Shown here: positions 1 to 4,940 of the stretch, in pieces
How positions within the stretch are numbered: the first letter of the stretch is position 1
Layout of the letters: each line of letters starts with the position of its first letter
Assembly (NCBI GenBank): GCA_031431335.1
Contig: JANPDG010000255.1
Location: 1-5,762, forward strand
Length of the DNA stretch: 5,762 nt
From: JAAFIP01 sp031431335
Lineage (GTDB): Bacteria > Pseudomonadota > Gammaproteobacteria > Burkholderiales > Burkholderiaceae_C
Direction: 5' to 3'
Notes under the pieces: generated by a model
What the model was told of the DNA's origin: nothing
The model's database searches: none
The model's input: only the letters and a program-made list of their open reading frames with translations
Translations under genes and position numbers: made by a program

Positions 1-606
1 GCCCGCTTCTATGAGCGTGAAGTTGGCAAAATCGGCAGCGCTTTTGATTTTGGGTTGCGACTTGAGCAGCCACGGGCTCGCCAGCGGGGTGAGCTGCTCG
101 CCAAACATGCGAATAGCGTGGCTGGGCATTTTGGCGGCAGGTCCGTAACGCAGAGCCATGTCGGCATCAGCGGTTTCCATGTCCACCGATACGTCAGACG
201 CATCAATGCGAATATCAATATCGGCGTTTTCGCGCTGAAAAGCCTCTAGCCTGGGAATGAGCCACATCGATGCAAACGACGCAAACGTAGTGAGTGCCAC
301 CTGCTTGCGGCCCGTGCTGGTGCGGATCTGGCGCACCGTGTTGTCAATGCGCTCGAGCGAGGGCGCAGTAGCGCCCAGCAGCGCCATGCCTGCCGAGGTC
401 AGCTCGACCGAGCGGGTGTGGCGGTTAAACAGGCTGGTGCCCACCTCATCTTCTAGCGCTTGGATTTGCCGTGACACGGCGGACTGGGTGAGCGCCAGCT
501 CTTGGGCAGCGATGCGAAAGTTCAGGTGGCGCGACACCGACTCAAACGCGCGCAGGTTGCCTGCGCCAATCGGCCGGGTGCGTTGGTGGGTTTGAGAGTG
601 GAGCAT
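1..606 (-). CDS. LysR-family transcriptional regulator, GcvA-like (3' end cut off by window edge)
   Basis: A minus-strand frame runs without a stop from the ATG at 604-606 to base 1, giving 202 codons; the C-terminal third lies outside. Residues about 14-75 form a LysR winged helix-turn-helix: LTQSAVSRQI is the recognition region, followed by LEDEVGTSLFNR and then VELTSAG. A linker helix follows, and from about residue 101 (VALTTFASFASMWLIPRL) the periplasmic-binding-protein-like effector domain begins. The pattern ASMWLIPRL, then DIDIRIDAS, then ADMALRYG is typical of GcvA-type LysR proteins. AAAAGG at 615-620 lies 8 nt before the ATG and serves as a Shine-Dalgarno. It is expected to be a cytoplasmic DNA-binding regulator; its effector and targets cannot be read from the sequence. 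It is divergent from a DUF2917 gene, which is its most likely target (inference). The family call is secure, the regulatory role unknown. Confidence 0.95.
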   Translation of the reverse strand, partial: MLHSQTHQRTRPIGAGNLRAFESVSRHLNFRIAAQELALTQSAVSRQIQALEDEVGTSLFNRHTRSVELTSAGMALLGATAPSLERIDNTVRQIRTSTGRKQVALTTFASFASMWLIPRLEAFQRENADIDIRIDASDVSVDMETADADMALRYGPAAKMPSHAIRMFGEQLTPLASPWLLKSQPKIKSAADFANFTLIEAG

Positions 607-633
607 GGCGGCTGCCTTTTTTTAGTCAGTTCA

Positions 634-671
634 GGACAGAGCAAAACGGAGGGTGTCGTTTTGCTCTGTCC
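634..671. repeat. 15-bp perfect inverted repeat in the LysR leader
   Basis: Left arm GGACAGAGCAAAACG (634-648) and right arm CGTTTTGCTCTGTCC (657-671) are exact reverse complements around an 8-base loop. Neither strand has a T-run after the stem, so it does not look like an intrinsic terminator. It lies 28 bp upstream of the LysR start codon, inside the probable 5' untranslated region of that gene, and does not cover the Shine-Dalgarno. It could be an RNA hairpin, a protein-binding palindrome, or a copy of a dispersed REP-like element; the sequence alone does not decide. Confidence 0.9.
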
Positions 672-693
672 CGCAAGGAAGATACGTGTATTC

Positions 694-708
694 ATGCTCA
701 AAGAGCAT
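694..708. promoter_or_regulatory. Short dyad ATGCTC-AAA-GAGCAT in the divergent control region
   Basis: Perfect 6-bp arms (694-699 and 703-708) flank a 3-base centre. It sits at or just downstream of the predicted LysR transcription start (about 706). That location fits an operator or the first hairpin of the leader. A dyad this short can occur by chance, so a function is only inferred. Confidence 0.4.
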
Positions 709-712
709 TAAT

Positions 713-741
713 AGTGTAGTCCGATTTCATTGGACTGGCAA
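713..741 (-). promoter_or_regulatory. Predicted sigma-70 promoter of the LysR gene with a dyad in its spacer
   Basis: Read on the minus strand, TTGCCA (736-741, 5 of 6 matches to the -35 consensus) is followed by exactly 17 bp and then TACACT (713-718, 4 of 6 matches to the -10 consensus). The predicted start is near 706, giving a leader of about 100 nt. The spacer carries the dyad AGTCC-N9-GGACT (718-722 and 732-736), which also touches both hexamers. LysR proteins commonly repress their own promoters from sites placed this way, so this is a plausible autoregulatory operator. Its spacing is T-N13-A rather than the usual T-N11-A. Confidence 0.5.
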
Positions 742-790
742 GGCTGCATGCGAGATCATTCATTCCCAGAACACATAAGTCTGGTTATTT

Positions 791-796
791 AAGGAG
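791..796 (+). promoter_or_regulatory. Shine-Dalgarno of the DUF2917 gene
   Basis: AAGGAG lies 8 bp before the ATG at 805. It is by far the strongest ribosome-binding site in the window and fixes that start. Confidence 0.85.
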
Positions 797-804
797 TCGT
801 ACCT

Positions 805-1464
805 ATGCACACCATTCACCACACTCTTTTGGCATCTCGCAGCCCAGCCCACAAGGCTCCCTACGACGCTGCCCACACCCTGCAGACTCAAGACGTGTCT
901 TGCGCCCACAGCGGTTCGTTTGCGCTGCGCACAGGCCGCGCGATTAGCCTGCAGCCGAAGACTGCGTCGACTCTGCGCATCACGCACGGCGCGGCGTGGG
1001 TCACGCTGCCCAGCCTGCCGGGTGACCATATTTTGCGTGCGGGTGACAGCTTGCCCATCCGTGCGGGCGACGCTGTGGTGTTGGAGGCGTGGCACAGCCC
1101 GAATTGTGAGTCGCTGTACTTTGACTGGGACGCCGCCAGCGTGCAAGTGCTGGCTGCAGACGGCGTGGCCGTGCGCGGGAGCTGGCTTCGATACGTTGAG
1201 ACTGTGGGTGCGCAAGATGGGCAGCGCAGGGCAGCGGGCTTAAGCAGCCCAGGCCGATCAGCCCATTGGGGCCGATGGGGCATGGTCTCGCCCAGCTACT
1301 GCGAAGCGGTGCTTGCGCCCTTAGCTGATTTGCGCGGTGCAGCGGCAGCGGGCGGCTTGGCTGCTGCGCGCTTGGCCACAGGCTTAGGGGTTTTGGCGCT
1401 GGGCAAACTGCTAGACATGGCTATCTGGGTGGCCACCTCGCGTGCCCGCGCCAGCACTGCCTGA
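805..1464 (+). CDS. DUF2917 domain-containing protein
   Basis: This encodes 219 aa, with the start set by AAGGAG 8 bp upstream. Residues about 35-110 match the DUF2917 pattern: a TGRAISLQP strand, then TLRITHGAAWVTLPSLPGDHILRAGDSLPIRAGDAVVLEAW in successive short beta segments, a small cupin-like barrel ending at about FDWD. The rest is less conserved; residues about 175-210 are Ala/Leu/Gly-rich and amphipathic (LAPLADLR, then AAARLATGLGVLALGKLLD). There is no signal peptide. The biochemical function of the family is unknown. It is divergent from the LysR gene across 198 bp, an arrangement I recall for this family in Burkholderiales, so LysR control is likely. The last 56 codons, including the stop, overlap the opposing TfoX-like gene; the amphipathic C-terminus looks family-like, but it could be a read-through extension. 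I saw only a weak plus-strand promoter candidate (TTGGAC 730-735, 18 bp, GATCAT 754-759). Confidence 0.85.
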   Translation: MHTIHHTLLASRSPAHKAPYDAAHTLQTQDVSCAHSGSFALRTGRAISLQPKTASTLRITHGAAWVTLPSLPGDHILRAGDSLPIRAGDAVVLEAWHSPNCESLYFDWDAASVQVLAADGVAVRGSWLRYVETVGAQDGQRRAAGLSSPGRSAHWGRWGMVSPSYCEAVLAPLADLRGAAAAGGLAAARLATGLGVLALGKLLDMAIWVATSRARASTA

Positions 1465-1922
1465 GACAGATGCGATACGCCAGGCAACTGAGCCGGAGAG
1501 GGCGCAGATGTAGCAGGTGTGGATTGCGCAGCCTTACCCTCCGCCGTGGCGGTCAACTTGGCGGCAGAGCCGCGCTTGCCAGCGTGCGCGCGCACGGCAC
1601 ACGCGAGCGCCAGCGCAGCCCAGCTATGCATCGCGTCCCGCGAGTCCATGGCGTCTTCAGGGGCGCAAAAGTAGTTCATCGACCGAGGCTTGCCCTTGGC
1701 ATCGTAGATAAACATCGCGCAGCCCGCAGCCGCATACTTGCTGCGCGATGCTTCGTCCCCTTTGAGCCACAGCTTTTGACCCGCACCCAAGTCTGCGATG
1801 ATGGCGAGAGTCAATCCCCCTGTCGAAATACCAAACCCACCAAACATGCGCTTAGGCACACACGGCCCCACACTGGCCAGCAGCTCACAGCAGTAATCCG
1901 CAAATTCTTTGTCTGTAGACAT
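1296..1922 (-). CDS. TfoX/Sxy N-terminal-domain protein with Ala/Lys/Pro-rich tail
   Basis: This encodes 208 aa. Residues about 1-100 are a TfoX_N domain: the diagnostic KRMFGGFGI (24-32), then a small sheet (LTLAIIADLGAGQKLWLK), then KPRSMNYFCAPEDAMDS near 78-94 and an Ala-rich helix. The TfoX C-terminal domain of the gammaproteobacterial competence regulator Sxy is absent. Residues about 113-208 are instead low-complexity, rich in Ala, Lys, Pro and Ser, and end in KPPAAAAPRKSAKGASTASQ; this looks disordered and basic, and could bind nucleic acid (inference). Stand-alone TfoX_N proteins are common in proteobacteria and their role is not established, so I give no gene symbol. The tail overlaps the DUF2917 gene by 169 bp. 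No Shine-Dalgarno precedes the ATG (minus-strand CGCACC lies directly before it), and a promoter candidate ends 6 bp upstream, suggesting a leaderless message. Confidence 0.9.
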   Translation of the reverse strand: MSTDKEFADYCCELLASVGPCVPKRMFGGFGISTGGLTLAIIADLGAGQKLWLKGDEASRSKYAAAGCAMFIYDAKGKPRSMNYFCAPEDAMDSRDAMHSWAALALACAVRAHAGKRGSAAKLTATAEGKAAQSTPATSAPSPAQLPGVSHLSQAVLARAREVATQIAMSSSLPSAKTPKPVAKRAAAKPPAAAAPRKSAKGASTASQ

Positions 1923-1928
1923 GGTGCG

Positions 1929-1957
1929 ATGCTAATGTGATTGCAGCATTTTGCCAA
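1929..1957 (-). promoter_or_regulatory. Predicted promoter of the TfoX-like gene (possibly leaderless)
   Basis: Read on the minus strand, TTGGCA (1952-1957, 5 of 6) is followed by 17 bp and TAGCAT (1929-1934, 4 of 6). The -10 ends only 6 bp before the ATG, so transcription would begin at about the A of the start codon. Its -35 overlaps that of the opposing queC promoter. Confidence 0.4.
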
Positions 1958-1977
1958 CCGCCTTGTCGGTCGATAAT
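1951..1977 (+). promoter_or_regulatory. Predicted promoter of queC (possibly leaderless)
   Basis: TTGCCA (1951-1956, 5 of 6) is followed by a short 15-bp spacer and GATAAT (1972-1977, 5 of 6). Seven bases, GGGGCCC, separate the -10 from the ATG at 1985, so the start site would fall at or one base before the start codon. The short spacer weakens the call. No preQ1 riboswitch fits in this gap. Confidence 0.35.
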
Positions 1978-1984
1978 GGGGCCC

Positions 1985-2704
1985 ATGCACACCACAGCCC
2001 TTGTTTTATTCTCCGGCGGCCAAGACTCCACCGCGTGTCTGGCCTACGCGCTGCAAAAGTTTGACCGGGTCGAAACGGTGGGCTTTGACTATGGCCAGCG
2101 CCACAGCATCGAGCTGGTGCAGCGCCTGACTGTATTGGCGCAGCTGCGCAGGCTGTATCCAGTGTGGGCAAGCAAGCTGGGCGAAGACCATGTGCTGGAC
2201 TTGGCGGTGCTGGGCAAGTTAAGTGAAACCTCGCTCACCCGCGACACCGCATTCAAGATGGAACAGTCTGGCCTGCCCAACACGTTTGTACCCGGCCGCA
2301 ACCTGCTGTTTCTCACGCTCGCCGCAGCCATAGCCTACCGCCGCGACCTGCAAGTCATCGTCACAGGGGTGTGCGAAACCGACTTTTCTGGCTACCCCGA
2401 CTGCCGCGACGACACCATGAAGGCCATGCAGTTGGCCCTGTCGCTGGGCATGGACAAACGCTTTTTAATCGACACGCCGTTGATGTGGATCGACAAAGCG
2501 GCTACCTGGCAAATGACACACAGTTTGGGCGCGGCATCGGGCGAACCAAGCGGCGGCCAGCAGCTGATTGACTTGGTGGTGGAGCACACCCACACTTGCT
2601 ATTTAGGCGACCGCACCCACCGCCACGCCTGGGGCTACGGCTGCGGCACCTGCCCGGCTTGCGAGCTGCGTGAGCGGGGGTGGGCTCAATTCATTTCACT
2701 ATGA
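1985..2704 (+). CDS. queC: 7-cyano-7-deazaguanine (preQ0) synthase QueC
   Basis: This encodes 239 aa, the usual length. QueC converts 7-carboxy-7-deazaguanine and ammonium to preQ0 using ATP, a cytoplasmic step of queuosine tRNA modification. The PP-loop SGGQDST is at residues 10-16, VPGRNLLFL at 102-110 and ETDFSGYPDCR at 131-141. The zinc cysteines are C205, C220, C223 and C226, ending in GCGTCPAC. All expected catalytic and metal-binding elements are present. I chose the ATG at 1985 because family members begin with a few residues before the LVLFSGG strand. The frame stays open upstream to a GTG at 1937 and an ATG at 1976, but those add residues that do not look like QueC. There is no good Shine-Dalgarno; the GGGG at 1978-1981 is too close. 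Other que genes are not in the window, so the gene stands alone, divergent from the TfoX-like gene. Confidence 0.97.
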   Translation: MHTTALVLFSGGQDSTACLAYALQKFDRVETVGFDYGQRHSIELVQRLTVLAQLRRLYPVWASKLGEDHVLDLAVLGKLSETSLTRDTAFKMEQSGLPNTFVPGRNLLFLTLAAAIAYRRDLQVIVTGVCETDFSGYPDCRDDTMKAMQLALSLGMDKRFLIDTPLMWIDKAATWQMTHSLGAASGEPSGGQQLIDLVVEHTHTCYLGDRTHRHAWGYGCGTCPACELRERGWAQFISL

Positions 2705-2707
2705 TAA

Positions 2708-2745
2708 TAATAGCAAACTATTGAATATCCACTTCGGAAAAATGC
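2708..2745 (+). repeat. 38-bp direct repeat, copy 1
   Basis: This matches 3439-3476 in the same orientation at 35 of 38 positions; the differences are at 2716, 2733 and 2742. It starts three bases after the queC stop codon. It opens with a small dyad, AATAG-CAAA-CTATT (2709-2722), and continues with TTGAATATCCAC and TCGGAAAA. It is AT-rich compared with the neighbouring genes. With copy 2 it frames the acyltransferase gene, giving a repeat period of 731 bp. I see no third copy in the window. Confidence 0.9.
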
Positions 2746-2757
2746 TTATTTTTTTCC
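2736..2757. terminator. Weak AT-rich hairpin between convergent queC and acyltransferase genes
   Basis: GGAAAAA (2736-2742) and TTTTTCC (2751-2757) are reverse complements around 8 bases, with a T-run in the plus-strand right arm and a matching one on the other strand. It lies between two convergent gene ends, where a bidirectional terminator would be expected. The stem is almost all A-T, so termination strength is doubtful. It partly overlaps direct repeat copy 1. Confidence 0.3.
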
Positions 2758-2791
2758 AAGATGTGTGTTTTGAATAGGGGCTGTCCAAACA

Positions 2792-3382
2792 TCACTCAGA
2801 CGCAAACTGTCCCTCATTTTTCCCCTTGAACTGCGCATAAAACGCCTTGATAACCACCATGTCTTTGTCGATGTCGCCGCTGGGGTAAAACACAGGGCCG
2901 AGGCCAGCGCGCTTTTGGGGGTAGTCCATGTAGGCCATGACGATGGGCACTTTGGCGGACAGGGCGATGTAGTAAAAGCCTGTCTTCCAGTACCGCGCCT
3001 TGCTGCGTGTGCCCTCGGGCGGGATGATGAGCTGAACTTTGCCGTCGGCGGCGACCAGTGCCTCGGCAGATGCAGCTACCAAGTTAGTCGACTTCTCGCG
3101 GTTCACTGCAATACCGCCCAGCCACTGCATCAGGTTATCAAAAGGCCAGTTAAAAATGCTTTGCTTGCCCATCCAGTACATGTTCATACCTAAGACATAG
3201 GCCACCATGAGGGTGTAGGGCAGGTCCCAGTTACTGGTGTGGGGCGCGGCAATCAGCACGGCTTTGCGTGCCTCGGACGGCAAGCTACCTTCGACCTTCC
3301 AGCCTGCAAGCTTGAGAAAAACGATGGAGAAACCACGCAATACAGTGTTGACAACGGGCGTGGTGAAGATGGTGCGGTGCAT
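2792..3382 (-). CDS. Short lysophospholipid acyltransferase-family protein (1-acylglycerol-3-phosphate acyltransferase-like)
   Basis: This encodes 196 aa from the ATG at 3380-3382. The catalytic motif H-x4-D is PHTSNWD (H48, D53), motif II is GIAVNR (about 90-95) and motif III is PPEGTRS (121-127); all are intact. The family transfers acyl chains to lysophospholipids at the cytoplasmic face of the inner membrane. This short form, without the N-terminal membrane helices of PlsC, is common in Burkholderiales and its acceptor is not certain. The N-terminal region (about 1-25) is hydrophobic and may touch the membrane. The frame also extends to a GTG at 3410-3412, adding ten residues, with a weak AGG 7 nt upstream; I prefer the ATG because the family usually begins close to TIFTTPVVNTVLRG. 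The gene is transcribed on its own, convergent with queC, and is framed by 38-bp direct repeats. Confidence 0.92.
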   Translation of the reverse strand: MHRTIFTTPVVNTVLRGFSIVFLKLAGWKVEGSLPSEARKAVLIAAPHTSNWDLPYTLMVAYVLGMNMYWMGKQSIFNWPFDNLMQWLGGIAVNREKSTNLVAASAEALVAADGKVQLIIPPEGTRSKARYWKTGFYYIALSAKVPIVMAYMDYPQKRAGLGPVFYPSGDIDKDMVVIKAFYAQFKGKNEGQFASE

Positions 3383-3428
3383 GGCGACAAGTATCGCTGA
3401 TCTAAGTGACACTTTGAAGCCTAAGTTT

Positions 3429-3458
3429 ACTATATTTTTAATAGCATACTATTGAATA
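3429..3458 (-). promoter_or_regulatory. Possible promoter of the acyltransferase gene, -35 inside repeat copy 2
   Basis: On the minus strand, TATAGT (3429-3434) matches 5 of 6 bases of a -10 element. The best -35 at 18 bp is TATTCA (3453-3458, 3 of 6), which lies within the 38-bp repeat. Transcription would start near 3422, giving a leader of about 40 nt to the ATG or about 10 nt to the upstream GTG. The -35 match is poor. Confidence 0.3.
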
Positions 3459-3476
3459 TCCACGTCGGAAAACTGC
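3439..3476 (+). repeat. 38-bp direct repeat, copy 2
   Basis: This is 35 of 38 identical to 2708-2745 in the same orientation. The opening dyad is kept as AATAG-CATA-CTATT (3440-3453): the two copies differ in the loop (CAAA versus CATA), while both stem arms match. The copy sits 57 to 94 bp upstream of the acyltransferase ATG and 37 bp beyond the DUF1501 stop. A looser similarity may continue to a shared CAAGAT (3503-3508 here, 2757-2762 in copy 1), with about 13 bases fewer in copy 1. Confidence 0.9.
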
Positions 3477-3513
3477 CTAAAAGTCACCTAAAACTATATT
3501 CTCAAGATACACA

Positions 3514-4875
3514 TCACGCTTTGCGCATCATCCCGTCCAAGCCCGCGTCCCATTGGGCGCCCGGCAGCACCGTGGCCAGCGCGGAGTCGGACAGTGCAAA
3601 GGTGCTGCGCAGTACGTGGGCTACCACGCCTCGGTAGTCGTGGTGGGCTGGCAGGTCGCGGTTCTCGTTCAAGTTGCCGCGCGCAAGCCCCGTCCACTTG
3701 CCGTGCCACTTGCCGCCTTGCACGCGGTTGCCCACCAGCCACAGCGCGTTGCCAAAGCCGTGGTCGGTGCCTTTGGTGCCGTTCTCGGCACTGGTGCGGC
3801 CAAACTCGCTCATCACTACGATGGTGTCGTTGGGTTCGCTAAATTCCAAACGCAGCTGCGCGATGCCGCGTGCGAGGTTAGCCAGTTTGTCGGCCAATTG
3901 GCCTGTGGCGTTGCCTTGGTTGGCATGGGTGTCCCAGCCGCCTGCGGACAAGAAGCCTAGTGACAAGCTGCGGTCGTTGCGCATGAGCGTGCCCAGGTGC
4001 TGCGCGTCCAGCTGCAGGCCCACGGGGTCGGCTGCGCCGTTGCTGGCGGCGGCCATTTGGGCGTTTTGGGCGGCGGTGTTGGCAGGCGTGCCGTCTTTGT
4101 CCAGTTTGCGGTTCATCATGTTGGGTTGCTCGCGCATCGCACTGGCTTTGCGTGCGTCCATGGCGGTTTTTTCTGCGCTAAGCTCTTTGGCGCTTTGCAT
4201 GCGGCTGTCCGCGCCTTGGCGAAAGGCGCTGCTCACGGTGTCGTTGCCTGCATACAAGTCGAGCAGCGCTTGGCGCGTGCTGGCGTTGGCTAACACGCCT
4301 ACGCGCTCTGCGGCTTGGCCTTGGGGGATAAGCTTGATTTTGGCGTTGCCAGCGAGGATGGCAGGGTTGGCCTCACCTACGCCCAGCGCGGTGGGCAGTT
4401 TGTTCAGGCCCGCTAAGTTGTTAATCCAGCCAGCGGCGCCGCTGGTTTTGCCGCTGTGGCCGGTTTCCATTTGGTACTGCGCGTCAAAGTGTGAGCGGTT
4501 GGGTGCAGGCATACCGGCTGCGGGTACAAAGCTGAGCACGCCTTGTTGCCACAGCGGCATCAGCGCCGACATGGCAGGGTGCAGGGCAAAGGTGTCGTCA
4601 AGTTTGAGCGCGGTGGTGGCGCTGCCATCGGGCGCGGCAATCGCGATGGTGGGGCGCAGTTTGTAGTAGTCGGCATCAGCATATGGCACAAAGGCCGATA
4701 GACCGTCATACGCACCGCGCAAAAACACCACGATCATGCGGCCTTGGCCTGGCTTGGCGCCACTGGGCGCAGCCTGCGCCCACACGCGGGGCGCGCTAGC
4801 CAGCGCGAGGCCTGCGCCCAAGGTACGCAGCAAGTGGCGGCGTGACAGCAGAGGGTTTGACGTGGTGTTGTACAT
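3514..4875 (-). CDS. DUF1501 domain-containing protein, Tat-exported
   Basis: This encodes 453 aa from the ATG at 4873-4875. I chose this start because it puts the twin-arginine motif SRRHLLR at residues 11-17, followed by a hydrophobic LGAGLALASA stretch and a cleavage site near VWA/QAA (31-36); GGAA lies 6 nt upstream. An in-frame ATG at 4932 would add 19 residues that spoil the signal. Family patterns are clear: IVVFLRGAYDGLS (48-60), NRSHFDAQYQMETG (126-139), GGWDTHANQG (312-321), MSEFGRT (355-361) and GTDHGFGNALWLVG (369-382). DUF1501 belongs to the alkaline phosphatase/sulfatase-like fold; its substrate is unknown. Residues about 222-285 are low-complexity, rich in Ala, Met, Lys, Asn and Gln, and look like a disordered insertion. 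It follows a DUF1800 gene by 65 bp, its usual partner, so a folded, exported two-protein function is likely. Confidence 0.94.
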   Translation of the reverse strand: MYNTTSNPLLSRRHLLRTLGAGLALASAPRVWAQAAPSGAKPGQGRMIVVFLRGAYDGLSAFVPYADADYYKLRPTIAIAAPDGSATTALKLDDTFALHPAMSALMPLWQQGVLSFVPAAGMPAPNRSHFDAQYQMETGHSGKTSGAAGWINNLAGLNKLPTALGVGEANPAILAGNAKIKLIPQGQAAERVGVLANASTRQALLDLYAGNDTVSSAFRQGADSRMQSAKELSAEKTAMDARKASAMREQPNMMNRKLDKDGTPANTAAQNAQMAAASNGAADPVGLQLDAQHLGTLMRNDRSLSLGFLSAGGWDTHANQGNATGQLADKLANLARGIAQLRLEFSEPNDTIVVMSEFGRTSAENGTKGTDHGFGNALWLVGNRVQGGKWHGKWTGLARGNLNENRDLPAHHDYRGVVAHVLRSTFALSDSALATVLPGAQWDAGLDGMMRKA

Positions 4876-4891
4876 AGCTTGTTCCAAAAGG

Positions 4892-4919
4892 TCAATATAA
4901 AGTGATGTTGAGGTGTCAA
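4892..4919 (-). promoter_or_regulatory. Possible internal promoter between the DUF1800 and DUF1501 genes
   Basis: On the minus strand a perfect TTGACA (4914-4919) is followed by 16 bp and a weak TATTGA (4892-4897, 3 of 6). TATATT gives a better hexamer, but only 14 bp away. The heptamer TATTGAC occurs twice, 24 bp apart (plus-strand 4891-4897 and 4915-4921), which could instead be a paired binding site. The 65-bp AT-rich gap leaves room for such control within the operon. Confidence 0.3.
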
Positions 4920-4940
4920 TAAACAGATGCAAGTCCTACG

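Noticed and set aside
634..671. An intrinsic terminator from the 15-bp inverted repeat
   Set aside because: Neither strand has a T-run after the stem, and it lies upstream of both neighbouring genes rather than after one.
1226..1280. Small GC-rich hairpin GGGCT-N5-AGCCC and repeated GGCCGAT within the DUF2917 gene
   Set aside because: These are short and inside coding sequence of biased composition, so chance is a sufficient explanation.
760..1283. Minus-strand open frames of 131 and 151 codons opposite the DUF2917 gene
   Set aside because: They have no Shine-Dalgarno or family resemblance and are explained by GC-rich coding on the other strand.
1470..1940. A 156-codon plus-strand frame opposite the TfoX-like gene
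   Set aside because: The product is Arg-rich with no recognisable domain, and the opposite strand encodes an unmistakable TfoX_N domain.
1923..1984. A preQ1 riboswitch or leader upstream of queC
   Set aside because: The gap is only 62 bp and largely taken by promoter candidates; I see no preQ1-type pseudoknot pattern, and the predicted transcript may have no leader.
1937..1984. A longer QueC starting at the GTG at 1937
   Set aside because: The extra 16 residues do not resemble the QueC N-terminus, there is no ribosome-binding site, and the extension would cover the predicted promoter.
2708..3476. A CRISPR array or integron cassette array from the two 38-bp repeats
   Set aside because: There are only two copies 731 bp apart around a full gene, with no cas gene, integrase or attC-like long stem.
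3674..4666. A 330-codon plus-strand open frame antisense to the DUF1501 gene
   Set aside because: It lies wholly inside a gene with clear family motifs; its product has no recognisable domain and is Ser/Ala/Leu-rich, as expected for the antisense of a GC-rich coding sequence.
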